NCBI RefSeq assembly: GCF_030398385.1
Contig: NZ_JAOAOQ010000012.1
Location: forward strand, 1 to 64,000
Length of the DNA: 64,000 nt
Origin: Aquibium sp. ELW1220
GTDB lineage: Bacteria > Pseudomonadota > Alphaproteobacteria > Rhizobiales > Rhizobiaceae
Reading direction: 5' to 3'
Shown here piece after piece: positions 55,311 to 63,407 of this stretch. Below the pieces are notes generated by a model. That model was not told the origin of the DNA, searched no databases, and saw nothing but the letters and a program-made list of their open reading frames with translations. A program made the position numbers and the translations under genes. The first letter of the stretch is position 1. The number at the start of each line of letters is the position of its first letter.

Positions 55311-56378
55311 ATGGCCCATATCGAGCTCAGAAACGTGACCAAGACCTTCGGCGACAGCACGGCGCTGAAGGGGCTCGACCTCACGGTCGAGGACGGCCAG
55401 TTCTTCGTGCTGCTCGGCGAGACGGGCGCGGGCAAGACGACCACCCTGCGCGTCGTGGCCGGCCTCGAGAAGCCGACGGCCGGCACGGTGCTGATCGACG
55501 GCGTCGACGTCGGCGACTGGGGGGCGGCCGAGCGCGACGTCGCGCTGGTGCTGCAGCAATATTCGCTCTACCCGCGCTATACCGTCCGCGAGAACCTCGA
55601 ATTCCCGCTGAAGTCGAAGATCCGCCAGGTCGCGCCCGCCGAGATCAAGGAGCGCGTCGACCGCGTCGCCCGGACGCTGCGCATCGAGCACCTGATGGAC
55701 CGCAAGACCGACCGGCTGTCGGGCGGCGAGATGCAGCGCGTCTCGATCGGGCGCGCCATCGTGCGCAAGCCGCGCGTCTTCCTGATGGACGAGCCGCTGT
55801 CGGCGCTCGACGCCAAGCTCCGGGAAGCGCTGCGGATCGAGCTGAAGAACCTGCAGATGAATCTCGGCGCCACCTTCCTGTTCGTCACGCACGACCAGGT
55901 GGAGGCGATGTCGATGGGCGACCGGGTCGGCGTGCTCGACCGCGGCCGGCTGGTGCAGGTCGGCACGCCCTCCGAGATCTATGCCCGGCCGAAGAACACC
56001 TTCGTGGCGCGCGCCGTCGGCTCGCCGCCGATGAACCTGCTCGACGGCGCCGTGCGCGACGGCAAGGCGATGGCCGAGGCGGGGTTCGCCCTGCCGATCG
56101 CATCCGCCTCGTCGCAGGACGGGCGTCCGGTCACCTTCGGCGTCCGGCCCGAGGACATCCGCCTCGATCCCGAGGCGCCGGCGCGGGGACGAGTTCACGA
56201 CGTCGAGAACCATGGCGTCGAAAAGATCGTCACGCTCGCGGCGGGCGACACCCTGGTGCGGCTGACCACGCTGGCCTCGCAGAAGCTGTCGATCGACGAT
56301 ACGGTCGCCTTCTCGTGGAACCCGGACAAGATCATCCTGTTCGACCGCGCATCCGGGCAGAATCTGGCGGGCGCGTAG
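55311..56378 (+). CDS. CUT1 ABC ATPase 2
   Basis: The 355-residue product has an altered Walker A (GETGAGKTTT near 36-45, not GxSGCGKST), Q-loop LVLQQYSLYPRYTV, variant signature LSGGEMQR, Walker B FLMDEPLSALDAK and [14 protein letters not shown]. The OB domain includes VTFGVRPEDIRLD. The differences from ATPase 1 show that the two are not a recent tandem duplication. Such pairs occur in the glycerol-type importers of rhizobia. Confidence 0.88.
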   Translation: MAHIELRNVTKTFGDSTALKGLDLTVEDGQFFVLLGETGAGKTTTLRVVAGLEKPTAGTVLIDGVDVGDWGAAERDVALVLQQYSLYPRYTVRENLEFPLKSKIRQVAPAEIKERVDRVARTLRIEHLMDRKTDRLSGGEMQRVSIGRAIVRKPRVFLMDEPLSALDAKLREALRIELKNLQMNLGATFLFVTHDQVEAMSMGDRVGVLDRGRLVQVGTPSEIYARPKNTFVARAVGSPPMNLLDGAVRDGKAMAEAGFALPIASASSQDGRPVTFGVRPEDIRLDPEAPARGRVHDVENHGVEKIVTLAAGDTLVRLTTLASQKLSIDDTVAFSWNPDKIILFDRASGQNLAGA

Positions 56379-56693
56379 CGGGAGGCGATCCGGGCTGCGG
56401 CCTGCCGGACACATGTCGCCGAACACGGGCGCACGAGCGTTGCGGCGCGTCGCCGCCCGGCATGGGGGGAGCGGCGTGGGGTATTGGGGGGCGAACCGAT
56501 GGCGACACCCATGCCGACCCGCCAGCCGTCGATGCGCGGGAGCGTTGCCGTCTTTCGTGCCATGCCGCTCATGCTTGGCTTCCGCGGTCTCCGGTTCGGT
56601 CCGGCGGACTCCCCCCCTCCGCCTCGCTTCGCTCGGCACCTCCCCCCACTTCGTGGTGTTGGAGGATGGGCGGCAGCGTTGTCGGCGGGTCGC
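56379..56693. other. intergenic between convergent operons
   Basis: These 315 bases contain pyrimidine-rich runs (around 56610-56660) and short inverted words such as CGCTTCGCTCG, but no gene. No clear T-tailed terminator was found, though transcription from both sides must end here. Confidence 0.4.
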
Positions 56694-57668
56694 TCAGGCC
56701 GGGAAGCGGTTTTTGTAAGCGTCGAGGGCTTCGGGGTTGCAGAGGTTTACCGGCAGCTCGCCGCGCAGGACGCGGGCGGCTTCGTCGGTTGCGGCCATGC
56801 CCATGCGGCGCATGCTGCCTTCGGTGATGCCCGACATGTGCGGCGTGACCATGACGTTGTCGAAGCCGAGATAGGGGTGGTCGGCCGGCAGCGGCTGGCG
56901 GGCGAAGACGTCAAGTGCGGCGCCGCCGATGCGGCGTTCGCGCAGGGCAGCCAGCATGGCGTCGTCGTCGATCACCGGCCCGCGCGAGATGTTGATGACC
57001 AGTGCGTCGCGTTTCATCAGGCCGAGCACGCGCGTGCCGATGATCCCGCGCGTCTCGTCGGTGAGCGGGCAGCAGAGCACCATGATGTCGCAGCGCGCGG
57101 CCAGTTCGTCGAGGCCGAGGAAGGAGGCGTCGTCCGGGATGTCACGCCGGCTGCGGCTGTGGATCAGCACGTCGAGGCCGTAGCCGTGCCGGGCGATGGC
57201 GTGGACCTGGCGGCCGATATTGCCGAAGCCGACGACGCCTAGCGTTAGGCCGTCGAGATCGCGGGTGAAATCGGCATGATGGCGGGCGGCGTTCCAGCCG
57301 TTGGCATGCAGGTCGCGGTCGACGATGCGGAACCGGCGCAGCAGCGTCATGGCGGCGAAGAAGACGTATTCGGCGACGGTGCGCGCATTGGCGCCCGGCG
57401 TGTTGGCGACGATGACGCCGGCCCTGGTCGCCGCGGTCATCGGGATCATGTCCAGCCCCGCGCCATGGCGGATCGCGGCGCGCAGGCGCGGCGCCTGTTC
57501 GAACAGGGCAGGGGGCAGCGGCGCGCGCACGATGATGAGGTCGGCGTTCCGGCCCTCGGCGAGAAGCGTGTCGGGATCGTAGGCCGAGGCGAAGCGCAGG
57601 CTGCCCAGCGTCCGGAGCCTTTCGGCGACCTGCGGATGCAGGACGTTGGTGGACAGGATGTCGGGCAA
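56694..57668 (-). CDS. D-isomer-specific 2-hydroxyacid dehydrogenase family
   Basis: The product has 324 residues. The NAD-binding glycine motif is GVVGFGNIGRQV (G147, G149, G152), with Arg229 in INISRG and His277 in VTPHMSG. The position that normally holds the catalytic Glu in LDVFE is Ala256 (LDVFARQP). It is the last gene of the leftward operon, 5 bp after the GntR gene. The enzyme should reduce a 2-ketoacid or oxidise a 2-hydroxyacid in the cytoplasm; the missing Glu may mark a subgroup with altered proton relay. Confidence 0.85.
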   Translation of the reverse strand: MPDILSTNVLHPQVAERLRTLGSLRFASAYDPDTLLAEGRNADLIIVRAPLPPALFEQAPRLRAAIRHGAGLDMIPMTAATRAGVIVANTPGANARTVAEYVFFAAMTLLRRFRIVDRDLHANGWNAARHHADFTRDLDGLTLGVVGFGNIGRQVHAIARHGYGLDVLIHSRSRRDIPDDASFLGLDELAARCDIMVLCCPLTDETRGIIGTRVLGLMKRDALVINISRGPVIDDDAMLAALRERRIGGAALDVFARQPLPADHPYLGFDNVMVTPHMSGITEGSMRRMGMAATDEAARVLRGELPVNLCNPEALDAYKNRFPA

Positions 57669-57673
57669 GGGCG

Positions 57674-58390
57674 TCAGGCCTTTTCGAGTGTCTGTGTCGG
57701 CCGCTCGCCGTCGGGACCGTCGATCAGGCCCTTCCAGTAGCTCTCGGCGCCCTGGAGGTGGGCGCTCATCAGCGCCTGGGCGAGATTGCCGTCGCGCCGC
57801 TGCAGGGCCTCGAAGATGCGGATGTGCTCGGCATGCGAGCGGCGGCCGCGGTCGGGATCGTTGAAATAGATCGGCAGGCGCTGCTCGCCCATGATGTAGT
57901 AGACGCTGCAGACCTTGTGAAAGACGCTGTTCTTGGTCGCCCGCACGATCTCGAGGTGGAAATCGCGGTCCTCGCGCGCCAGGCCTTCGCCCGCCGCGAT
58001 CTTCTGCTCGGACACCTGCAGGATCTCCCGAAGGCGCTCGAAATTTTCCTCCGTCGCCCGATCGCAGGCGAGCTCGGCCGCCTTGATCTCGTGGATCTTG
58101 CGCAGCTCGACGGTCTCGTAGATCTGGATCGGATCGAGCGGCACGCCGGCGCGGGCAAACAGCGCCATGGCATCGACGCTCGCCTGGTTGGTGGTGAGAT
58201 AGATGCCGGACTTGGCCCGGCGCTCGACGATCCGCATGGCCTCGAGGATCGCCAGCGCCTCGCGGATCTGGCCGCGGCTCACGGAGAAATGGTCCGCCAG
58301 TTCCCGCTCCGACGGCAGTCGGCCGTTCTCCGCCTTCGACTGCTGGTACAGGAAGGCGGCGAGATCCGGCAGAAGGTTGTTTTCCTTCAT
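57674..58390 (-). CDS. GntR-family regulator, FCD subgroup (candidate master repressor)
   Basis: The product has 238 residues. The winged helix near 20-70 is LPSERELADHFSVSRGQIREALAILEAMRIVERR (shown here as ELADHFSVSRGQIREAL), followed by an FCD domain with metal/ligand positions (DRDFHLEIVRATKN; RSHAEHIRIFEAL). It sits between the racemase-like and dehydrogenase genes with gaps of 3 and 5 bp. The palindrome YTGGT-N3-ACCAR in four nearby promoter regions is the type bound by this subgroup, so it is the best candidate repressor. Its inducer is likely a sugar acid or related pathway intermediate. Confidence 0.88.
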   Translation of the reverse strand: MKENNLLPDLAAFLYQQSKAENGRLPSERELADHFSVSRGQIREALAILEAMRIVERRAKSGIYLTTNQASVDAMALFARAGVPLDPIQIYETVELRKIHEIKAAELACDRATEENFERLREILQVSEQKIAAGEGLAREDRDFHLEIVRATKNSVFHKVCSVYYIMGEQRLPIYFNDPDRGRRSHAEHIRIFEALQRRDGNLAQALMSAHLQGAESYWKGLIDGPDGERPTQTLEKA

Positions 58391-58393
58391 GGC

Positions 58394-59563
58394 TTAGGCC
58401 CCGTGCGCGTGCGCCTCCAGGAACGATTCCGCGATCGTGAAACCGAGGCCCGGCCGATCCGGTATTGCGATCAATCCATCCTTGACCGACACGTCGTCCT
58501 CGACGAGGTCATGGATCATGGGATTGGCACCGAGCGAGTATTCGATCACGAAGCTTGCAGGCGAAGCCGCGCATACATGCAAGCCGGCGAAGAAGCAAGG
58601 CGCGCCGGCCCAGAGATGCGGCGAGAGCCGCAGGTTGAACGCGCTGGCCAGCGCGCCGATGCGCATCGCCTCGGTGATGCCGCCGCAGAAGGCGGGGTCG
58701 GGCTGAAAGACGTCGACGGCCTTGAGGATGGCGAGATCGCGGAAGGCGAAGCGGGTGGCCTCGGACTCGCCGCTGGCGATCGGCACCGGGCCGGAAGCGC
58801 GGACTTCCGCCATGCCGGCCTTGTCGTCGGCGATCACCGGTTCCTCGAACCAGGTCAGGTCGCAGTCGGCCACCATGTGGACGAAGCGCTTGGCGTCGGC
58901 GACGGTGTAGGTGCCGTGCGCGTCGACCATCAGCTGGACGTCCGGCCCGAGCGCTTCGCGCGCGGCCCTGACGCGGGCTGCCGACACGTGCGGCGGGCCG
59001 TCCATGGCGCCGACGCGCATCTTCACCGCGCGGAAACCGCCGGCGTCGATGTAGGACTGCAGCTGCTCGCCGATCCGGTCGGCCGGGGCCCAGCCGCCGG
59101 AGGCATAGGCCGGCAGGCGCTCGGCCTTGCGGCCGCCGAGCAGGCGCCAGACGGGCTGGCCGAGCGACTTGCCGAGGATGTCCCAGAGCGCGATGTCGAC
59201 CGCACTGATGGCGGCGACCGAGATGCCGCGGCGCGACAGTTCCGGCATGGCGTGGCCAGCGGCGGCGGCCTTCTCGTGGCGCACGCCGTTGTAGAGCATT
59301 TCCCAGATCTGCGAGATGTCGGCGGGATCGCGGCCGATCAGCCGGGGCGCGACCTCGTGGTTGAGCATGTGGACGAGCGCGGCATAGGTGCCGGCGCTGC
59401 CGGCGGCGTTCTTGCCCTCGCCCCAGCCGACGAGGCCGTCGTCGGTCTCGATGCGCAGGATCGCCGCGTCGAAGGTGGTGAGCTGGCCGAAGTCGCTCTT
59501 GTGCTGGCGGCTCGCCTCGATGGGGATGCGGACCCACCAGGCCCGGGCTGATTTGATGCGCAT
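58394..59563 (-). CDS. enolase-superfamily enzyme, mandelate racemase/muconate lactonizing type
   Basis: The product has 389 residues from ATG 59563. Active-site features are K181-x-R183 (AVKMRVG; the common form is KxK), metal ligands D214 (MVDAHG), E240 (FEEPV) and E266 (ASGE), and H316 (LSPHLWAG). These support abstraction of the proton alpha to a carboxylate, as in sugar-acid dehydratases and racemases. It lies in an operon with an isomerase, a GntR repressor and a hydroxyacid dehydrogenase, so an aldonic or related acid is the likely substrate. Confidence 0.85.
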   Translation of the reverse strand: MRIKSARAWWVRIPIEASRQHKSDFGQLTTFDAAILRIETDDGLVGWGEGKNAAGSAGTYAALVHMLNHEVAPRLIGRDPADISQIWEMLYNGVRHEKAAAAGHAMPELSRRGISVAAISAVDIALWDILGKSLGQPVWRLLGGRKAERLPAYASGGWAPADRIGEQLQSYIDAGGFRAVKMRVGAMDGPPHVSAARVRAAREALGPDVQLMVDAHGTYTVADAKRFVHMVADCDLTWFEEPVIADDKAGMAEVRASGPVPIASGESEATRFAFRDLAILKAVDVFQPDPAFCGGITEAMRIGALASAFNLRLSPHLWAGAPCFFAGLHVCAASPASFVIEYSLGANPMIHDLVEDDVSVKDGLIAIPDRPGLGFTIAESFLEAHAHGA

Positions 59564-59697
59564 CTCAGAACCTGCCCCCCCGAACCATCCGCCACACCTC
59601 TTCCCGACAAGCCTTCGCAAGCTCCGGCGGCGCAAGGCCGGCCGGATCGGTCGCTGTTGGTGTCATGGCGTCGGTCCTGCTTCGCCGCGTCGAATAC

Positions 59698-60585
59698 CTA
59701 CTTGATGAGCGGCAGGATGGTTTCCGCCGTGATCCGCATCTGGTCGGTGTAGAATTTCTCCGTCAGCAGGCTCGATCCGTGGTCCTGGATGAACTTGAGC
59801 TGCTCGGGCGAGATGTCGACGGGATTGCGCTCGACCATGTCGGGATAGCGGTTCGCCGGGGTGCGATCGACCGGCGCGACGAACTCGTTGGTGAGCGCCC
59901 CGTCATAGCCGATGTCCTTGAGGATGCCGACGATCTTTTTCCAGTCGATGGTGCCGAGGCCGGCCGCGAAGCGGTTGTTGTCGGCGATGTGGAAGTCGAA
60001 CAGCCGCTTGCCGGCCTTGCGGATGGCTTCCTCGACGTCGAACTCTTCCATGTGGATGTGGTAGGCGTCGAGACATACGCCGCATTCGGGGCTGACCGCG
60101 TCGGCCAGCGCCAGCGCCTGTTCGCCGCGGTTGAAGAGGTAGGTCTCGAAGCGGTTGAGCGGCTCCACCGCCACGCGAACGCCGACCTTTTTCGCATGCG
60201 CGAAGCACTCGCGGGTGGCGTCGACCACCCAGGCCCATTCCTCCGCCTCGGTGCCGTCCGGCACGACTTTGCCGACGGTGGCGGGCACCAGCGTGATGAT
60301 CTCGCCGTCGAGTTCGCTGACCATCGTCAGGACGTCCTTGACGTACTGGACCGAGCGCTCGCGCTGGCCCTGGTCGGCCGCGGCGAGGTTGCGCTCGCCC
60401 AGCATCAGCGTCACCGCGCCCCAGCAGCGGATGCCGTGTTCCTGGAGCAGCCGCCGCGTTTCCTTCGTCTCGTACTGGGCCGGCTCCCCCGAAATCTCGA
60501 TCGACTCATAGCCGAACTGCTTGATCCGCCGCAGCGTCGTATCCAGCGGCTCCGCGCGCATCCAGTTGTGTGTCGATAGATGCAT
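59698..60585 (-). CDS. sugar isomerase/epimerase (AP-endonuclease 2 TIM barrel), copy 1
   Basis: The product has 295 residues from ATG 60585 with GGGAGGA upstream. Metal-binding positions of the family are seen in AVEPLNRFETY, GVCLDAYHIHMEEFD and LFDFHIADNNR. It is the first gene of the leftward operon (racemase, GntR, dehydrogenase follow). Family members isomerise ketoses, inosoles or hydroxypyruvate. Operator S4 lies 81 bp upstream of its start. Confidence 0.82.
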   Translation of the reverse strand: MHLSTHNWMRAEPLDTTLRRIKQFGYESIEISGEPAQYETKETRRLLQEHGIRCWGAVTLMLGERNLAAADQGQRERSVQYVKDVLTMVSELDGEIITLVPATVGKVVPDGTEAEEWAWVVDATRECFAHAKKVGVRVAVEPLNRFETYLFNRGEQALALADAVSPECGVCLDAYHIHMEEFDVEEAIRKAGKRLFDFHIADNNRFAAGLGTIDWKKIVGILKDIGYDGALTNEFVAPVDRTPANRYPDMVERNPVDISPEQLKFIQDHGSSLLTEKFYTDQMRITAETILPLIK

Positions 60586-60665
60586 GGTCAGCGTCCTCCC
60601 GATTGCTGCAATATCGCCCGGTCGCCCGGCCCGTCTTTTTCCGTCGGTCAGCCGTTCCGGAGAAA

Positions 60666-60678
60666 CTGGTGCGACCAA
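60666..60678. promoter_or_regulatory. operator S4 (CTGGTGCGACCAA)
   Basis: The arms TGGT/ACCA are kept, with GCG in the centre. On the minus strand it reads TTGGTCGCACCAG, the same orientation pattern as S3 and S6. It is placed to control the leftward isomerase operon. Confidence 0.5.
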
Positions 60679-60808
60679 ACCCGTCTGCCTGAAGCTCTAA
60701 ACCATTCCCGAATGTGGCGCAAGCATCCGCCAAGGCGGCCGACTTTCGGCTTAGAAGCCTGTTTTACCTTGTATATGACGTGTCCGAGGTGGTCGGGGCT
60801 CTCTCAGT

Positions 60809-60853
60809 CTGGTCGGACCAGCTTGACCAATTCGCTGCATTTGGTATGACCAG
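60809..60853 (+). promoter_or_regulatory. promoter with operators S5 and S6
   Basis: CTGGTCGGACCAG (S5, 60809-60821) abuts the -35 TTGACC (60823-60828). A 16-base spacer leads to TATGAC (60845-60850), covered by TTGGTATGACCAG (S6, 60841-60853). The operator-to--35 offset equals that of the promoter at 50509. Two sites 32 bp apart would allow cooperative repression. Confidence 0.7.
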
Positions 60854-60925
60854 AACGCGAAAGCGCGGAGGCCTTACCCGGAGGAGGGGAGGCTTTCGCA
60901 GGCAAGCAACGAGGCGAGGAGCATC

Positions 60926-61984
60926 ATGGCGGCACGGATCAAGGGGCCTGCGATCTTTCTGGCGCAGTTTGCGGGCGATGCGGCGCCGTTCGATTCGCTG
61001 CCGTCGATCGCGGCATGGGCGGCGGGGCTTGGCTACGAGGGGGTGCAGATCCCGACCTGGGACGGGCGGCTGTTCGACCTGAAGAAGGCTTCGGAATCGC
61101 AGGCCTATTGCGACGAGGTCAAGGGCATCTGCGCCGACGCGGGCGTTCAGATCACCGAGCTGTCGACGCATCTGCAGGGCCAGCTGGTGGCGGTGCATCC
61201 GGCCTATGACGCGCAGTTCGACGGCTTTGCGCCCGCTTCCGTGCATGGCAATCCGAAAGCGCGGCAGGCCTGGGCCGTCGAGCAGATGCTGATGGCGGCG
61301 AAGGCCTCGAAGAACCTCGGGCTTGCCGCCTCGGTGTCGTTCACCGGCGCGCTCGCCTTCCCCTATCTCTACCCCTGGCCGCAGCGGCCGGCGGGGCTGA
61401 TCGAGGAGGCCTTCGCCGAGCTCGGCCGGCGCTGGCGGCCCATCCTCGACGCCTACGAGGATGCCGGCTGTTCGATCGGCTACGAGATCCATCCCGGCGA
61501 GGACGTCTTCGACGGCACCACCTTCGAGATGTTCCTCGATGCGGTGGGCGGGCATCGGCGCTGCACGATCAACTACGATCCGTCGCACTTCCTGTTGCAG
61601 CAGCTCGACTATCTCGCCTTCATCGACATCTACCACGAGCGCATATCGGCCTTCCACGTCAAGGACGCCGAGTTCAACCCGACCGGGCGTCAGGGCGTCT
61701 ATTCGGGCTATGCCTCCTGGACCGACCGTGCCGGCCGCTTCCGCTCGCTCGGCGACGGCCAGGTCGACTTCTCCGGCATCTTCTCGAAGCTGACGCAATA
61801 CGGCTACGACAGCTGGGCGGTGCTGGAATGGGAATGCTGCCTGAAGCACCCCGAGCAAGGTGCCGCCGAAGGCGCACCCTTCATCCGCAGCCACCTCATC
61901 GACGTGACCGAAAAGGCCTTCGACGATTTCGCCGGCGGGACGACGGACCGGGCGGCGTTGCGGCGGATGATGGGGATTGGGTGA
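60926..61984 (+). CDS. sugar isomerase/epimerase (AP-endonuclease 2 TIM barrel), copy 2
   Basis: The product has 352 residues and starts MAARIKGPAIFLAQFAGDAAPF. Expected metal ligands appear in SIGYEIHPGEDVFDG, TINYDPSHFLLQQ and ISAFHVKDAEFNP, ending with WAVLEWECC. It is longer than copy 1 and only distantly related. It is under operators S5/S6 and is followed by the Gfo/Idh/MocA gene. A pairing of such isomerases and oxidoreductases is common in inositol and rare-sugar oxidation. Its stop codon lies inside the left arm of an inverted repeat. Confidence 0.82.
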   Translation: MAARIKGPAIFLAQFAGDAAPFDSLPSIAAWAAGLGYEGVQIPTWDGRLFDLKKASESQAYCDEVKGICADAGVQITELSTHLQGQLVAVHPAYDAQFDGFAPASVHGNPKARQAWAVEQMLMAAKASKNLGLAASVSFTGALAFPYLYPWPQRPAGLIEEAFAELGRRWRPILDAYEDAGCSIGYEIHPGEDVFDGTTFEMFLDAVGGHRRCTINYDPSHFLLQQLDYLAFIDIYHERISAFHVKDAEFNPTGRQGVYSGYASWTDRAGRFRSLGDGQVDFSGIFSKLTQYGYDSWAVLEWECCLKHPEQGAAEGAPFIRSHLIDVTEKAFDDFAGGTTDRAALRRMMGIG

Positions 61985-62180
61985 GGAGTGCGTGGTGCGT
62001 AGTTGGTAGTGCGTAGTGCGTAGTGCGGCGTGCGGAGTTTTGCAGTTCTGACAGCAGCTCACGATTGTCGCATGTAGATGAGCTATCACCTCTGACTACA
62101 CGCCATTCACTACCCACAACGCACTACCCACTACTCCCTACTCCCTACGCACTACCAACTACGCACTACGAACTCCTCAC
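61981..62180. repeat. 200-bp element with long terminal inverted repeats
   Basis: The left arm (61981-62016) and right arm (62145-62180) are inverted copies: 9 perfect bases (GTGAGGAGT / ACTCCTCAC), a 5-base imperfect stretch, then 22 perfect bases (61995-62016 with 62145-62166). The arms are built of GTAGTGCG-type units, with extra copies inside. The left arm includes the stop codon of the isomerase and the right arm ends 14 bp before the next ATG. It looks like a miniature palindromic insertion or intergenic repeat family. Confidence 0.75.
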
Positions 62181-62194
62181 CCCCGGAGCCCGCC

Positions 62195-63379
62195 ATGGTC
62201 AGCGTATCGAACCTCTCCACCCGGTCCGGTCCCATCCGCCTCGGCATGGTCGGCGGCGGACAGGGGGCGTTCATCGGGGGGGTGCACCGGATTGCGGCGC
62301 GGCTCGACGGGGACTTCGTGCTCGTGGCCGGGGCACTGTCGTCGGATGCGGAGCGCGCGAGGGCGTCGGGGGCGGAACTGGGGCTCGACCCCGAGCGCAG
62401 CTATGGTTCGTTCGAGGAGATGGCGGCGGCGGAGGCGGGGCGGGCCGACGGGATCGAGGCGGTGGCGATCGTCACGCCCAACCACATGCATTTCCCGGCC
62501 GCCAAAGCCTTTCTCGACGCCGGCATCCACGTCATCTGCGACAAGCCGCTGACCTCGAACCTCGCCGACGCGAGGACGCTCGCAGCGGCGGTGGAGCGGA
62601 GCGGCAAGCTGTTCGTGCTCACCCACAACTACACCGGCTATCCGATGGTGCGGCACGCCCGCGAGATGGTCGCGGCCGGCGATCTCGGCGACATCCGCGT
62701 GGTGCAGGCCGAATATCCGCAGGACTGGCTGACGACGCGGCTGGAAGCGAGCGGGCAGAAGCAGGCGGCCTGGCGCACCGATCCGGCGAAATCGGGCGCG
62801 GGCGGTGCCACCGGCGACATCGGCACCCATGCCTACAACCTCGCCCGCTTCGTCACCGGGCTGGAACTCGACGCGCTGTCGGCGGATCTCGCCGCCTTCG
62901 TCGAGGGCCGGCCGCTCGACGACAACGCCCATGTGATGCTGCGCTTCAAGGCCAAGGGCGGCGCACCGGCGGCGAAGGGCATGCTGTGGGCGAGCCAGGT
63001 GGCGCCCGGCAACGAGAACGCGCTGAAGCTCAGGGTCTACGGCACGAAGGGCGGGCTCGAATGGCAGCAGGAGCAGCCGAACCACCTCTGGTTCACGCCC
63101 TTCGGGCAGGAAAAGCGGCTGATCACGCGGGCGGGTGCCGGTGCCGGCGCGGCGGCCGGCCGGGTCAGCCGCATCCCGTCCGGCCATCCCGAAGGCTATC
63201 TCGAGGGTTTTGCCACCATCTACGCCGAAGCCGCGCGGGCGATCCGCGCCGCCCGGGCGGGCGCCGCCCCCGACGCGGCGGTGACCTATCCTTCCGTCAC
63301 CGACGGTGTCGAGGGCGTCGCCTTCGTCGAGGCCTGCGTTGCATCGTCGAAGAACGACGCCGCGTGGACGCGGCTGTGA
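62195..63379 (+). CDS. Gfo/Idh/MocA-family NAD(P)-dependent oxidoreductase
   Basis: The product has 394 residues. The N-terminal Rossmann motif is [23 protein letters not shown] (core GxGxxxxxG), followed by [20 protein letters not shown] and the catalytic CDKPL near 112-116. The C-terminal alpha/beta domain has [18 protein letters not shown] with a candidate catalytic His. Family members oxidise sugars, inositols or glucose-type substrates with NAD(P). GGAG precedes the ATG. It lies between two isomerase genes on the same strand. Confidence 0.88.
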   Translation: MVSVSNLSTRSGPIRLGMVGGGQGAFIGGVHRIAARLDGDFVLVAGALSSDAERARASGAELGLDPERSYGSFEEMAAAEAGRADGIEAVAIVTPNHMHFPAAKAFLDAGIHVICDKPLTSNLADARTLAAAVERSGKLFVLTHNYTGYPMVRHAREMVAAGDLGDIRVVQAEYPQDWLTTRLEASGQKQAAWRTDPAKSGAGGATGDIGTHAYNLARFVTGLELDALSADLAAFVEGRPLDDNAHVMLRFKAKGGAPAAKGMLWASQVAPGNENALKLRVYGTKGGLEWQQEQPNHLWFTPFGQEKRLITRAGAGAGAAAGRVSRIPSGHPEGYLEGFATIYAEAARAIRAARAGAAPDAAVTYPSVTDGVEGVAFVEACVASSKNDAAWTRL

Positions 63380-63407
63380 GGGGTGGAGAGCGGACGGAGG
63401 GACGGCG

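Larger units (their letters stand above)
60586..60925. promoter_or_regulatory. divergent control region with three operators
   Basis: This 340-bp region separates the leftward operon starting at 60585 from the rightward gene at 60926. It contains S4 (60666-60678), S5 (60809-60821) and S6 (60841-60853) and a rightward promoter at 60823-60850. No reading frame looks real here. Confidence 0.6.

Noticed and set aside
53901-56639. 912-codon open frame antisense to the two ATPase genes
   Set aside because: It lies opposite real ABC ATPases with full motif sets; its composition is typical of antisense frames in GC-rich DNA.
61981-62180. CRISPR array
   Set aside because: The GTAGTGCG units are short, irregular and arranged as inverted arms, with no constant spacer length and no cas genes in the window.
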